Assembly: GCA_033675265.1 (NCBI GenBank)
Contig: JAUJYZ010001443.1
Span: 62,001 to 126,000 of the forward strand
Direction of reading: 5' to 3'
Source of the DNA: Actinostola sp. cb2023
Taxonomy: Eukaryota; Cnidaria; Anthozoa; Actiniaria; Actinostolidae
DNA length: 64,000 nt
Shown here piece after piece: positions 31,831-43,468 of this stretch; within the stretch, counting starts at the first letter, position 1; the number at the start of each line of letters is the position of its first letter. A program made the position numbers and the translations under genes. The notes under the pieces were generated by a model. The model saw only the letters and a program-made list of their open reading frames with translations, was not told the DNA's origin and ran no database searches.

Positions 31831-33826
31831 AACAAACGACACACAGGACTCAAGTAGATTTGAATCTTAGTTTTGAAAGCAGCTTTAGATCTTCAAGCTA
31901 TTAAGAGTGACTTCCTGTAAGAATCGACCAAATCGTGGCACAAGTCGAAAAATCAATTTTGCTCATATTTGGTGTATCGATAGGTTCTGGTAAGAAACTA
32001 AACGGGCGAAGTTAGTTTTGAAAAAAAATTAAATCGTTTCGAAGAAAACAAGGATTTTCATTATCCGATTTATTCATTCCGAAATTATATACAGCTACAT
32101 GTATTTCAAAAAACGTTGATACTGAATAATAGTGTATTCCCAGACCGAAATGCATTTTGGGACTCTTGTAATATTGTCTAAAGTAATATAAATAATAATA
32201 TTTTATTTTATTTTTTGTGTATTCCATCAGAAATATACTAGCTCCATATGGCGAACAAATCGCTGTATATTTACTTTTTATTTCAAAATAACGAGGCCCA
32301 CAATGCCCTTTGGTCTTGGAATGCACTATTCAGTATGCAGTATTCAGTTTTCAACGTTTTTTATGATAACGAAGGCGGGGGGAAATTCTAAACAAAGGCT
32401 ATACTTTTTGCATTTGCGAAAATCATTTTTTATGGTAAAAACACGGTAAAGGTTCGGCATGTGCGATTTCTCGAAGTAACGTAAACTTTCACCCGAAGCC
32501 TTATTAGACATTTGCCTTTCGAAACATAAAGAGAAATCTCTGGGCAAATTATTTCACGCACCCTATACGAGGCCCTTTTTTATCCCATAATATTTTCGCT
32601 CGGTAACGCAAGTATCAGAGTAAACTCGTGACATAAATTTGTCAATAATATATCGGAAAATTGAACAGATCTCAGCTGAATTATGGGAAACTGTTCATTT
32701 GCTATATTTACTTTTAGTTCAATCGGAAGGACGAATATTTCGAAAATTAATCCAAAAAATCAATGTTATTTTTGAACAGCTTTTGTGTTGCGTGACATGC
32801 CCGACAGCGGATGGAAACTTTTATCTTCAAGAGAATTTGGAAAGATGCATGTATGTATCTTAAAAAGATGATAAAATGGCTGATTGTTCCTTTTTCATTT
32901 TATTTTGCACATTGTGAAACGAAATTAGACATCTTGAGAAAAAACTTTTAAATGTGCATGCAGTGTGCGTAACAAGCCGCTGAGTGGGAACAATAACGTC
33001 TACTTAGTGTGTTATTTTTTGAAGATGGAAGTGTGCTGCTCCTTTAGGGACCGGTCATTAATAAGTGTCGGGGGGGGGGGGGGGGGGGGAGCTGCTGATC
33101 TATGAGGTTTTATCGACAGTCGGCCTCTTTCTTCACAAATTAAACCTTGTTCGGAGAAGTTTATGTCGTCTTGTGATCGTGAGAAAAAAACGATTTGAAG
33201 GAAGTATGTCTAATACGCTTATCTCACATACAAATGCACACGTCGTTAGCGGTAGACCTACTCTAAAAGATGTCAAGCGTTTTCGGACCAGGTCGTTCCG
33301 CGGACTTAAAATCATATCTGAAAAATCTGAAAAAATCATATCAAAATCTTATGAAATATCAAAAGTGAAAAAAAAAAAAACATTCATGCTACAATGCATC
33401 CCAGTGTTCAATCGCACCAGGGCACGAGTGAACGCTTATTAAAGCGTCTAGTTTGAGTTTAATTTTGGGCATAGTTATTTTTGTCGTGAAACCGGAAATG
33501 AAACCGTCATACCGGAAACGTTCTCTGATTTGGTCAAATGACCTTCTTTCGCGAAAAAAACTGTTCTAAAAATAACCACACTTGTGAAAACGCTGTGACA
33601 CTACCCAATACCGTATGGACGCTCCTACTTATGGGCTCCTGTTTTGGGGGTCATTTATGCCCACCGTGTTTCTTTCTTTCTCTCTTTATTTCTTCCAAAA
33701 GCTAACATGCCCATTTTCTATGGTTGCTGGCTTGGATAGTGTTTTTCTAATAAATAAAGGATCAATTGGACGTTGAATCCAGCAAATCAATCAATCAGCT
33801 AGTCAAAGGTTAATGTTATGCAAGAG
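31831..33826. other. SRCR intron 1, unannotated part with a poly-G run
   Basis: No gene supported. A run of 20 G lies at 33070-33089. The segment 33150-33440 (AGGGCACGAGTGAACGC, ...GATGTCAAGCGTTTTCG) is repeated in diverged form at 50500-50640. Segment 33535-33650 resembles 17770-17880. Confidence 0.5.
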
Positions 33827-35337
33827 ACCATTATATAAGAGAATAGTTGTGTGTCCCCATGATAATCCGCGATGTGGCTATTTTTAGCCTGTGTTTCTAT
33901 TTTTAGCCTACTGCTGTGATTGGCTGCTCGAGACCAAGTCGAAAATCGCTTCTTCCGGCCAGCTCAGCTTCCCTTCGCAATTGCGACTGAAGTTCCCTAG
34001 TGAAATAACTATTTGTTTTGTGGACGAAATATCCAATTTTAGAGTTGCTAACAAAGGAATTGTATTGGTTGGTGAGGAGAAAACTTCGTAATGGGTCTTT
34101 CTTGAAAGCAAAAACAGCGAGGACGGCCAAGGAAATTTTAGCAAGTCGGACTCTTTTGAAGACGAAGTGACGAAGTGAGTTCAGAAGAGAGTTTTTACCA
34201 GTGAAACAAAAAACAATGAGCGATGAATAATTTCAAATTAACGAAGATAAGAAGAAAAACAGGAAAACTCAAAGGACCTGCAACGCAAAGAAGTCGATAA
34301 ACACAAAGGTCAACAAAGTCCCGAAAGTTGGAAGTGCAAGTGACATGAACAAGACATTAAATAGGTCAAAACTGTACATTCCCTGGCCATGGAGGATGTG
34401 GAGGAACTCTGCTTTGAACTTTTGTAGTAGCGCGGTTATTATTATTATTGGCGATCAGTTTTCATGATGGCGTCATAATAAAAATAATAAGTTATTGGTA
34501 ATTATCTAACAAAAGAAAACGGGCAAAGCATTCTGCAGGTACTTGTAGTGAAATGACGCCATCATGAAAAACGCCTATTGCAGTCCCAAAATCGTAGTTT
34601 GTATCACGATTCTACAATAATTGGAATAAAGAAAACATAATAAAATAACAAGGAAATCATTCTGATTTGGTTCAAATTATCACCACCTTTTTACGCGCGT
34701 TGCCGGTTTTGAAGTTTTTGAGAACTGTTTTGGCTACAAAAAGATTAGGAAAAACATTAATAATAAAGTTTATTAAAAAAAAAAATTCTTGAATAGCAAA
34801 TATATAAATATTTGAAAAACTCAAGCTGAGTTAAATGAGTTAAATAAGTTAAAATGATAGTGATTATAAAGAACTATTGACAAGCTTCTTCTTTCACGTC
34901 ATGACAAGCATTTCATCTCTTATTTTGGCAGAAAAGCGAATGAAAACAAATCCAACGACCAAAGCTTACCGTCGCTTATCGTACGGATTTGCCGAGAGCC
35001 CCTTGAACTTGGAAGTTTAATTTTTAATTTTTAATAATATTTGTTCACCTTAAATCGACCTTAGCTGCCCTGTTTATACAAATAACATAATGCTGCTGTC
35101 CTATGCAATGTAATAGCTTTTCTAGAATCTCTTTTTAAACTCCTCTTCGATCTTTTTTCAATGGATCCTGTACCGGCTCATGCATTGAACAAGACTCAAG
35201 CCTTCGCTCCATGGAGACGGAATCCAGCCAATCACCGTGCGAGGCTAAAAATAGAAACACAGGCTAAAAGTAGCCTCAGCGCGGATTATCATGGGCACAT
35301 TGGCTTATACGTAAGATCGACTCTCTTATATAATGGT
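33827..35337. mobile_element. TIR element ending 33 bp before the first SRCR exon
   Basis: ACCATTATATAAGAGA at the left and its complement at the right start imperfect TIRs of about 100 bp, which share CCCATGATAATCCGCG and the CCTGTGTTTCTATTTTTAGCC block. The 1.3-kb interior has no recognised gene; the two to three open frames near 33900-34140 overlap on both strands. The right end lies in the intron just upstream of the acceptor at 35370. Confidence 0.65.
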
Positions 35338-35370
35338 ATATTGTTTTATGTTATCATTCTCTTTGTACAG

Positions 35371-35694
35371 ATAATAGAGCTGCTGTCGAAGTTCGTTTAG
35401 TGGACGGTAAAACTGCACACGATGGTCGTGTAGAAGTGAGAACAAATAACGGTCAATGGAACACGATATGTAATGAATATTGGGACATACTAGTGGCTTA
35501 TGTGGTGTGTCACATGTTGAATTACTCCAAGGCAGTGTCAGCTGGTACTGCTAACGTCAAAGGAAGTGGTCCTATTTATCCTAAATATCTGGATTGCTTT
35601 GGATATGAAACATCTATTGAGCAGTGCAGCCAATATTCTTATAGCTGTGATCACAGTCAAGATGCTGCAGTTGTATGTGGTAATTTGACATCAG
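35371..35694 (+). CDS. SRCR domain exon 1
   Basis: A 324-nt exon, phase 1-1, with borders CTTTGTACAG and TCAG|GTAATG. It reads AAVEVRLVDGKTAHDGRVEV, WNTICNEYWDILVAYVVCHML and so on to DAAVVCGN, a scavenger-receptor cysteine-rich domain with six Cys (IC, VC, DC, QC, SC, VC) in the usual order. SRCR domains bind polyanionic or microbial ligands and are found in secreted and membrane receptors. Some consensus positions are unusual (NEYWDI for D..W, no G in the W.tVC loop), so it is diverged. Symmetric phase-1 borders match exon-shuffled SRCR modules. It continues into the next exon after a 134-bp intron. Confidence 0.88.
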
Positions 35695-35828
35695 GTAATG
35701 CTTTCAAAGAACCATCTATGAACAAGGCTTAGTTTTAGATCAAAATATGTTTTTTTATGTATTTAAAACACATTAAAACAGAAATGACGGCAAAACGTAT
35801 GTCATCGTTCACCAATGTTTGTTTTCAG

Positions 35829-36155
35829 AGGAAAAAGCGATCACCGTTCGTCTGGTGGGAACTAATGAAAGCCATGTTGGCCAAGTGCAAATCCAATACA
35901 ACGGGACTTGGGGAGCAGTCTGTGATATTAACTGGGATATACGAGGTGCTCACGTGATCTGTCGAATGCTTGGTTACAAAGCAGCTGAAAGATCGATTTG
36001 GTGGATTGAAGGAGAGACAACAGCAAGAATATTCATGAATGATGTGCGATGTGGTGGTAAAGAAAAGTCGATTGCAGAGTGTTATCACTATGGATGGTGG
36101 GATGCTGGTTGCTCGTATAAACGTCTTGTTGGAGTGGTGTGTCAGGTAGATGAAG
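35829..36155 (+). CDS. SRCR domain exon 2
   Basis: A 327-nt exon, phase 1-1, with borders TGTTTTCAG and GAAG|GTAAGA. It is a near-consensus domain: ITVRLVGTNESHVGQVQIQY, NGTWGAVCDINWDIRGAHVI, CRMLGYKAA, DVRCGGKEKSIAEC and RLVGVVCQ. Six cysteines give the C2-C3/C5-C8-type pattern with two pairs. NGT is a potential N-glycosylation site. The next SRCR exon in phase lies 21.6 kb downstream, because retroelements and DNA transposons fill the intron. Confidence 0.93.
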
Positions 36156-36300
36156 GTAAGAAAGACAAACACTATTTAAATATTCAAACGTTGTCCGTTT
36201 ACAAAACACAAAATAATAAAATGACGGAATTAATTAGAGAAACAATGAAGTTCTGCATGATTTAATTTATTTTGTTTTTCTAATTTTAAAATTCATTTTT

Positions 36301-36331
36301 GTGGCTACTGTCTATATGGAGATGTAGCCAC
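36301..36331. repeat. Repeat C hairpin, copy 1
   Basis: GTGGCTAC - 15 nt - GTAGCCAC, followed by TATGCCATCGAGT. The partner at 41265-41295 has the same 31-nt length with stem GTGTCTAC/GTAGACAC. Confidence 0.8.
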
Positions 36332-36524
36332 TATGCCATCGAGTGTGTAAGTCTGTAATGTAATGAAATGTAACAATATAATCTTCGAATAGAGTTCGGA
36401 ACTAGTCAGGGGATCGAAAATCAGCCACGCGATGGTTTTCCGATTAGTCATCGCTAAGTCATCGGTGATCGGCGACATATTTCGACTATTTTCGTGATCG
36501 AGCTCAGTGTCTCGTCACAGGGCC

Positions 36525-36832
36525 GGAAGCCCAAGCTCTGTTCTTGTGGTCGTTATAAAGAAATGTATGTGAACATATATAAACTGCATTTTTGAGAGTA
36601 ATCTAAAAGTAAAAGCTTTGAAACTCACATGGAGTGTTGCTTGTTGTATTCTTTTGCCCTGATAGCGGTTGAATTTCATTTCATTTGGACCACTTTTAGC
36701 ATTGGCAGCGAAAGGGGGCTAAAAGTGGTCCAAATGAGCTGAAACCGCAACCAACTCTCGAAAATGCAGTTTATATATTTTCACATACATTTCTTTATAA
36801 CGGCCACAAGAACAGAGCTTGGGCTTCCTGTG
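36525..36832. repeat. Foldback, about 140-bp arms
   Basis: GGAAGCCCAAGCTCTGTTCT...TATAAACTGCATTTTTGAGAG (from 36525) is inverted at about 36758-36832. Closer in, GTTGAATTTCATTTCATTTGGACCACTTTTAGC pairs with its complement around 36715-36745. Non-coding. The minus-strand open frame here is a shadow. Confidence 0.75.
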
Positions 36833-38263
36833 GTCTCGTCCTGGTTCATCGATTCGGAAATGTTCCATGGAGCCAGTTTCCATGTGCTTTGCGATGCTGA
36901 TTGGCTGAGAGCACTGAGTGCAGTTCAAGGTTAACACCAATGCAAACATCTGTAATACCAGTGCAAAAATCCGTAATACCAGCTTGCAGTGCAAATTACA
37001 ACATTTTAAGGATCATGATTGGCTAAAATATAATAGAAAATGACATTAGCCAATCACATTGCAGTGGTTTCCATGGCAACATAAAATTCACAGAAAATCA
37101 AACAATTGAAGATGGCGGATCTTTGCCGAAAATGCGTTCAAATATGAACGCTACCAAACTCACTAAAAATCAATTTTATACAGTACCAATGGCAGAAAGA
37201 ATGCGAAAGAAGGACTCGCTGCATGCGGTTATTCTGGATTTATCAAGCACCATAAACAATTTGTTTATCATGCATTTTATAGACTCGACATGAAAGTTGA
37301 CGTGGGAACGTTGACTAAAAAGGAAAACGGCAATAAATGAAGAATGATGTCCTCCAACATGGCGGCCAAAATTTCAAAAATTAAATTCAAGTTTAGAGTT
37401 GATAAACATCTGTTATGCCACGCTTTTCAAGCATTTTATATTTTTATTAATCAAGTAATTTTTAGTAACACTTTGTAAAGATCTATTTTTAATATTTGTC
37501 TGACGAGCTGATCACGTGTTATAGTCAGTTTCAACGACAGTTAGGAAATCGGTATTCGATTACGCCTAAGTAGTTGGAGTGGGATTAGGCAGGTCTCTGT
37601 AACAGGTATGACCTACTCGTTGCATACGCAATCGAAATTGAAGGCTACAAGATCGTACCGTTGCAATATGACCGGTTCCCCCCACCAAGTACTTATGCAG
37701 AACAGTTAGTCAAGTACATTAGTAATTGTAGGGAATAACAACATTGAGTATGTAGACTGAGTTTTGTGAAAAAGTTAGTTGTCACGTGGTCAGTTCGCAC
37801 TTATTCTATTGGACAATAAAGTTGCGTGACACAATTCAAACTTCGAAAACTCGGACACAAAACATCGAGCCCACCTGAAAATTTCTATAATAATTCATAT
37901 CAAAATTATCTAAAACACTGCAAAGAATCAAGTTGAATGGATTCATAACTAAATGTTAGTATTAATTGTTGTGGTATGTGACGTCACTTGCACACGAAGA
38001 ATAAATACTTTGTCCCAAAACTCGCTAAAAGCCGTTCTATAATCGCCAAATAAATAATTAACAATACATACATGACTCCGGTAGATATTAATCTATAATG
38101 ATAGCAGTTTTTTGGAAATTCAAGGGATCAAAAGGGCCAGAAGGACAGAATCAGTCTAGAAGTGAATGGGCTTTATTTTCCAACGGCCGATCAAATAAGA
38201 CAATATTGAGGTAACGTCGCTATTTAAGTAAATAAGAAGCTGAATAGAGACGAACCTTTGATT
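36833..38263. other. Unannotated intronic sequence
   Basis: No gene recognised. A small inverted pair GATTGGCTAA / TTAGCCAATC lies at about 37016-37056 (inverted CCAAT boxes). Confidence 0.4.
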
Positions 38264-38401
38264 ATGTCAAGAAGAAAACGTCAGGAAAATAGTAAAGAAA
38301 GTAGAACGGCCGAGCACGAAGATACAGAAGATGAAGCAATACCGTACCATCGAACAGTGAAAAGGACAATGAAGAACAGCGGGAAATGTGCTCTGCCTTA
38401 A
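38264..38401 (+). CDS. Short basic ORF of unknown function
   Basis: ATG TCA AGA AGA AAA CGT reads [20 protein letters not shown], then [20 protein letters not shown], and stops at 38401. It is highly charged, looks like an N-terminus with a nuclear-localisation signal, and ends 27 bp before a heptamer array. It may be the start of an element protein whose remainder was replaced by the array. Low support. Confidence 0.25.
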   Translation: MSRRKRQENSKESRTAEHEDTEDEAIPYHRTVKRTMKNSGKCALP

Positions 38402-38427
38402 AAGACGGGTCGCGGTAAAACGAGGAA

Positions 38428-38803
38428 GCGGAAAGCGGAAAGCGGAAAGCGGAAAGCGGAAAGCGGAAAGCGGAAAGCGGAAAGCGGAAAGCGGAAAGCG
38501 GAAAGCGGAAAGCGGAAAGCGGAAAGCGGAAAGCGGAAAGCGGAAAGCGGAAAGCGGAAAGCGGAAAGCGGAAAGCGGAAAGCGGAAAGCGGAAAGCGGA
38601 AAGCGGAAAGCGGAAAGCGGAAAGCGGAAAGCGGAAAGCGGAAAGCGGAAAGCGGAAAGCGGAAAGCGGAAAGCGGAAAGCGGAAAGCGGAAAGCGGAAA
38701 GCGGAAAGCGGAAAGCGGAAAGCGGAAAGCGGAAAGCGGAAAGCGGAAAGCGGAAAGCGGAAAGCGGAAAGCGGAAAGCGGAAAGCGGAAAGCGGAAAGC
38801 GGG
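38428..38803. repeat. Pure heptamer array (GCGGAAA), about 54 copies
   Basis: 376 bp of uninterrupted GCGGAAA, followed by two copies of GTCGGTAAAACGCGGAAAGC. A 7-bp unit gives a 7-residue peptide period (KRKAESG) in every frame, so open frames on both strands are trivial. The lack of variants suggests recent expansion. Confidence 0.97.
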
Positions 38804-40606
38804 AAGTCGGTAAAACGCGGAAAGCGGAAAGTCGGTAAAACGCGGAAAGCTAAACACGAATATACCAATCCCTACCCCTCCCCTGTTCACAGGCGACCTA
38901 GCTTTGGTCTGATCTGGGATAAGTCAATGATAGCACATGTTCATGTCACCAATTAAAGCTCTGGGTAGGTAGAAATGGTAAATTCGTCACTTTCCCATAG
39001 CAACACGACACTGATTGGTCAACAGATCTGTTTACAGATCCCTGAGAATCGGATTTTTTTACTCTGCAAACACGAGGTCGTTCTTTGCGTTCTTTGACAT
39101 GCTGCTCGTCGATGCCAGGCAGGTATGCTCTCGATCGCTTTATTTTGATTGCTTTTCTGATTTAAGAAGTGCATGGGTTTATGTTTTAAAGTGCTATATA
39201 CCTGAATGTCATGACTATTAACCCGGCTATTAACCCCCAAGTAATTTACATGGTATGACCCCTGTAGTCCCTGAATAAGCAGGAATGTCAGTCGTCCCTC
39301 TAAGTTTTATCCTCATGGGTACTGTAAGCGGTATGCTTTAAATTGAGAAACTTAGGTTTAGTGATGGCAAGATCTGTAGATCTGTTAAAATCGGTAGAGC
39401 ATTCATTGCAGGATGACATAGCGTGATGAGTGACCAATTTAATAATCTTGCTTTTGTGAATCATTATCAACAACCATTGCCTCGACTCATCTCCGCGAGT
39501 CCACGAAAGGTCGAACCTATGTAACGCAAGTAAACATGCACTTCAGTGATATTAATTTGTGATATTTGACAGCTTGAAGAACATCATTTAAACAAAGCTT
39601 CTGTTGAACTGGACTATACTATATAAATATCTGCAGTAATATGTATTTCATTGCCAGAAATCAGAGACATTTTGCGTCTACGATTATTTGTGTCAGCGGA
39701 GTTACCCAGAATCAAAAGATTATGCTCAAATTCATGTAAACTATGTGAAATCTGAATCACAAACTAATAGTGTGAAGCGATCTTGATCATACATCCTCTA
39801 CATTTTAAAATAATTGCAAATTTCGCAAAAAGATACGAAAATGGTATTTACCACAGGAAGCCCAAAGTTGAACCCCCTCCCCTCTGCTCCCCTCCATCGT
39901 CTCTCCTATTTCTCGCTTTTTGAGCCTAACTCAGCTAACTATCTCTGGGTTTCCTGTGTAATCTAACAGGCCAGGCTACTTATGTAAACATGGCGATCCA
40001 AATAATCTTGACAGAAGCGTTTACCGAGTGAAAAACAACGGTGAAAACAGTATATTTACTCAGTATGCTTCTGTATCGGCGAAAGTGGAATTTAGCTTAT
40101 CTTTGGCTGGACTTTGTCATATTAGAAGTGGAATTTATGGCCAAACAAGTGTGATATTCTGTGAGTTTAGATGACGTCCTTTCGAACTTGCTATCGGGAA
40201 AGTGTGTACCACGCTCGACGAAGCTGCTACCGGACTCCAACTTTTAGGAATTTACTCAATTTGGCGGCCTTTTACAGTAAATGACAGAGGTGAGATGTTG
40301 TTGAGAGAGCGATTTTTGAAATCGATTTTGTCATATTTTATTTTCGCTTGATTGTAAGAAGTGTACTCGATTCGAGCACCCAAAACATTAAACTTGTGAA
40401 TTAGCTATCGGGAGTTTGCATCCGAAGTTTAGTTCTTCAGATATTTCTGATTTTCTATGTTTTGCCATACATTTCTACCATTTGTCTTTGATATGTAAAT
40501 GTACGAAAAGCTTATGAATAATGAGCTGCGCGACCAGGCATGTCTCTGATTTCTGGGTATGATTTGATCGGCTTTGGTACCAGTATCAGCTTTAGGCTTT
40601 CAAACC
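38804..40606. other. Unannotated intronic sequence
   Basis: No gene. A small inverted pair CCACAGGAAGCCCA / TGGGTTTCCTGTG spans 39852-39958 and encloses a pyrimidine-rich tract, probably a small MITE; CCACAGGAAGCC also occurs at about 17994 and 18038. Confidence 0.4.
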
Positions 40607-40690
40607 GTTTGTGATTGTTATTGTTATTGTTATGGTTTCAACGCGCATGCGTCGGCGTGACATTGCCCGGCCCCTTTAAAGGCACACATT
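40607..40690 (-). repeat. Dispersed 3'-tail repeat, copy 1
   Basis: GATTGTTATTGTTATGGTTT...CGCGCATGCGTCGGCGTGAC...ATTGCCCGGCCCCTTTAA. Its complement ends in CATAACAATAACAATC, like a short-repeat retroposon tail. Copy 2 is at 44695-44755, same orientation. They bracket the transposase/P2RX7-type block, but I cannot show they are its termini. Confidence 0.6.
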
Positions 40691-40919
40691 CATTTGCTCT
40701 ATTGATCTCCTTGTGACACTGTGTCAAAACATTACATGTCAGCAGCAAGGATGCAACCAACCCTCCATTATAACATCGGAGAAGCTTCAAGGATGCACGC
40801 TGGTCTTGTTTTTCAAGTGTTCAGTGGGCCACAAGTCAACTTTTTGTCAATAACGTACAAGCTGCAGCATCAACTTTGATAAGTGGAAATAATTTTAGCA
40901 AGCTAAAGCACTATGCTAA

Positions 40920-41183
40920 TTGTCTTGGACTGAACTTTATTTCCATTTACACCTATATTATCGCATCCAAAAGCTCTACTGTATTCCTGTCATAAATGAG
41001 TGGTGGTCTTGGATGTCAAGCGCCATCTTGGAAAATCTTGGAGGCAATGAGATTACATTGAGCGGAGATGGGCAGTGTGACTCCCCAGGCCATTCAGCTA
41101 AATACCTATGCTATTACCTGATGGACTCCATCCACAATTGGATAGTTCATGTTGAGGTCGTTGACAAGCGTGAAACTGGTTAA
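40920..41183 (+). pseudogene. DDE transposase fragment (Kolobok-like)
   Basis: From about 40985 the frame reads VINEWWSWMSSAILENLG and NEITLSGDGQCDSPGHSAKY, then CYYLMDSIHNWIVHVEVVDK and RETG*. GDG(Q/R)CDSPGHSAKY followed by LMD...N.IV...VV is a strongly conserved segment around a catalytic Asp in transposases related to Kolobok, widespread in invertebrate and fish genomes. The rest is degraded; the later part resumes at 42829. The assignment of superfamily is from memory. Confidence 0.55.
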
Positions 41184-41264
41184 CATGGTTAACTCCATGT
41201 CGCTAATGTATGCACCCAAAATATGCTCTTTCCAGTAAGTTTGATCTTTGTTTACAGTATTTTT

Positions 41265-41295
41265 GTGTCTACTGCTAAGAACCAGCTGTAGACAC
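41265..41295. repeat. Repeat C hairpin, copy 2
   Basis: GTGTCTAC - 15 nt - GTAGACAC, followed by TATGTCATCGAGT. The stem covaries with copy 1 at 36301 (G-C to T-A at the fourth pair). The following 150 bp include a TATCTCCATATGTAAGTCCG segment. Confidence 0.8.
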
Positions 41296-42828
41296 TATGT
41301 CATCGAGTTTACCGAAAATACTTCATGTCTGTCAAAATTAGTGGAATGTCACTATATATGTTGATAAAGTAATATGTACGAAATCTGACATGAAGTATCT
41401 CCATATGTAAGTCCGTCCGTCATAATGTTAACAAAAGAACGAGAAAAGACTGGGAACTAATTCCACGAATTAGGGCCGTTCTCCACCGTGACAGATCGCG
41501 CTTGCCTAGGCGTTTCGCCTATATAGTGTTTATATGGGAACTCTTCTCACATAACATATTTTGACATTTATACATATCAAACTTATGTTATACAAAAGGT
41601 CATTGTTTCACATATGCAGATGAGGCGAGTCTTGTTTAGGCGAAAAACAGCATGATTTTGATACATTTTTGCTTTTTACTGCATTGTTAAAATACAAATC
41701 AAAAACCTACCAACGGAATATAAAAGACGAATATGTAAGGAATGAATAAGCTGGCAATTCAAGCGCAAATAAAGAGGTTTGAAGGTGGCATTTTCCGTTT
41801 CTTCAAAATTGAGTCGAACTGAAATCTCTGAAGAGATATGGGAGAGCGTTAGATACGCTACACACAAAAACCCTTTGAATTCTTTGGTAATTGTGTCAAT
41901 CAAAAACCTACCGCCAGATTCAAATGCTCTGTAATGATACGCGCGTTTTGATATAAAATACATGTATATTGGATATAATTAAGCGGTGGCAAAATGAAAT
42001 CTAAAACTCTTTGTTTGGTAATCGTGAACATCATATTGGTGCTCTTTATCCCGGTCTGTATGTAGAAGCTACATAGACAAATAAATTATGGCTCGGAAAG
42101 GACGTTTTTGAAGGCAATTTCTAATATTTACACACAAGATCAATAGGTCTGAAGTTCGAATTTGTGATATATTTTCCCCTGTTGAGGAAACATATGCAGC
42201 TCTATAGCATCCTCTTTTATACTTCTAATTTACACATTGTCAAAGGCGGAAAAATATCAAAATTGAGAAATGCTTTATTTAGCGGCCAAAGAACAAATTG
42301 CTCGATTAATCGGGCCTCAAACGTGCTTTTAATAGTAAACAAAGCACATTTGTAATTCAATAATTTCATCTTGCACAAGCGCATTCAAAAACGTTGTCCG
42401 CGTGATACTGTGTCCCAACAGGAGCAAATGTTCAATGATGCAGGACATAAGTTTGATATGCTAGCATGCGCAGTAGACACATTCACTTATTCAAGTGACT
42501 TTTGTTTATTTCTGGAAAAAAAAAACTTTAGAAATAAAAAACCGTTAAACCTATCTTATATGTACAGAATCCTATTTCAGTGTTTTATTATTACTGTGGA
42601 GGAAAGAGTTCGAGTTACCAATATTGTCATTTTGTAGTTTCCTTGTTTTACATTCTCCTTTCTCCCTTCCCCTCTCTCTCCCCCCCCCCCCCCCCCCCCC
42701 CCCCCCAAAAAGAGTAACTCAGGATTGATATTAAACAGGTCACTTACACTGTTCTTCTTGGATGGAACCCTACAATGATCTCTACAAAACTCTATTATCA
42801 GTTTATGTTTTATACATGTATCTTTGGA
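41296..42828. other. Degraded sequence between transposase fragments
   Basis: No gene. It includes a fragment of the 16692 TIR family (ACGAGAAAAGACTGGGAAC, about 41442), a duplicated ATCAAAAACCTACC motif (about 41698 and 41900), and a 27-nt poly-C run at 42680-42706. Confidence 0.5.
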
Positions 42829-43023
42829 AATGAAGCATTCTCATCCAGAAAGATACTGGCAGCCATTGACCACAACTATCATCTGGACCGTGATCAAGTG
42901 CAGACAAAAGATCGGGTTCCTCTTGTGTCTCGAAATGCACGTACGAAGGTGTGGGACCAAAAAGTAGTGAAGAATGCCAAAGATTATGGCTATATCCCAC
43001 TCCTACAAGCCATGGTGTTTTAA
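42829..43023 (+). pseudogene. DDE transposase fragment, downstream part
   Basis: Reads NEAFSSRKILAAIDHNYHLD, RDQVQTKDRVPLVS and WDQKVVKNAKDYGYIPLLQA before a stop. The series LAA.DHN...R.Q..TK....W..K..K..K.Y.Y...L fits the part downstream of the GDGxCDSPGHSAKY segment in the same transposase family as 40920. The order and strand agree, so both are pieces of one decayed gene. The catalytic Glu region is not identified. Confidence 0.45.
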
Positions 43024-43468
43024 AAGACACAGGAAGTCTAACCAAGCAAAAATGAGAAGTAAAATTTCAAGGAGAGCCAGTGATCCAAGGAACATTGCAC
43101 CCATAATTGCTGGAATACAAGCGCCAACGTCCCGTGATATCATTAGGAAAAGCAGATTTAAGATGTAGATTGTTGGTAAAAGTGAAATGGACCCTCATGA
43201 TTATATATCTCCTTTATTCAATTTATTTTCGTTTCAGCCATCCTTTTTGTAGAAAAATGCATTGATTTCATTATACATTTACATGTATAAATTATGTATA
43301 TAGTGTGAATTAATTGAAATTGAAGTATATATGGAGATATCATATGATCAGTTTTCTTTTTCAACATTTTTATATCAATATCGTATGTATAGTTTTGTTT
43401 TTCAATAAAATACAAGTATTTATGATTTTATCAATAACAAAACAACTTGAGGTAAGATAATATGTTTG

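Noticed and set aside
31623..32547. Three minus-strand frames of 60-104 codons
   Set aside because: AT-rich, no recognisable motifs, partly within dispersed repeat B.
38267..38890. 207-codon minus-strand frame and overlapping plus-strand frame
   Set aside because: Produced by the pure heptamer array, which is open in all frames on both strands.
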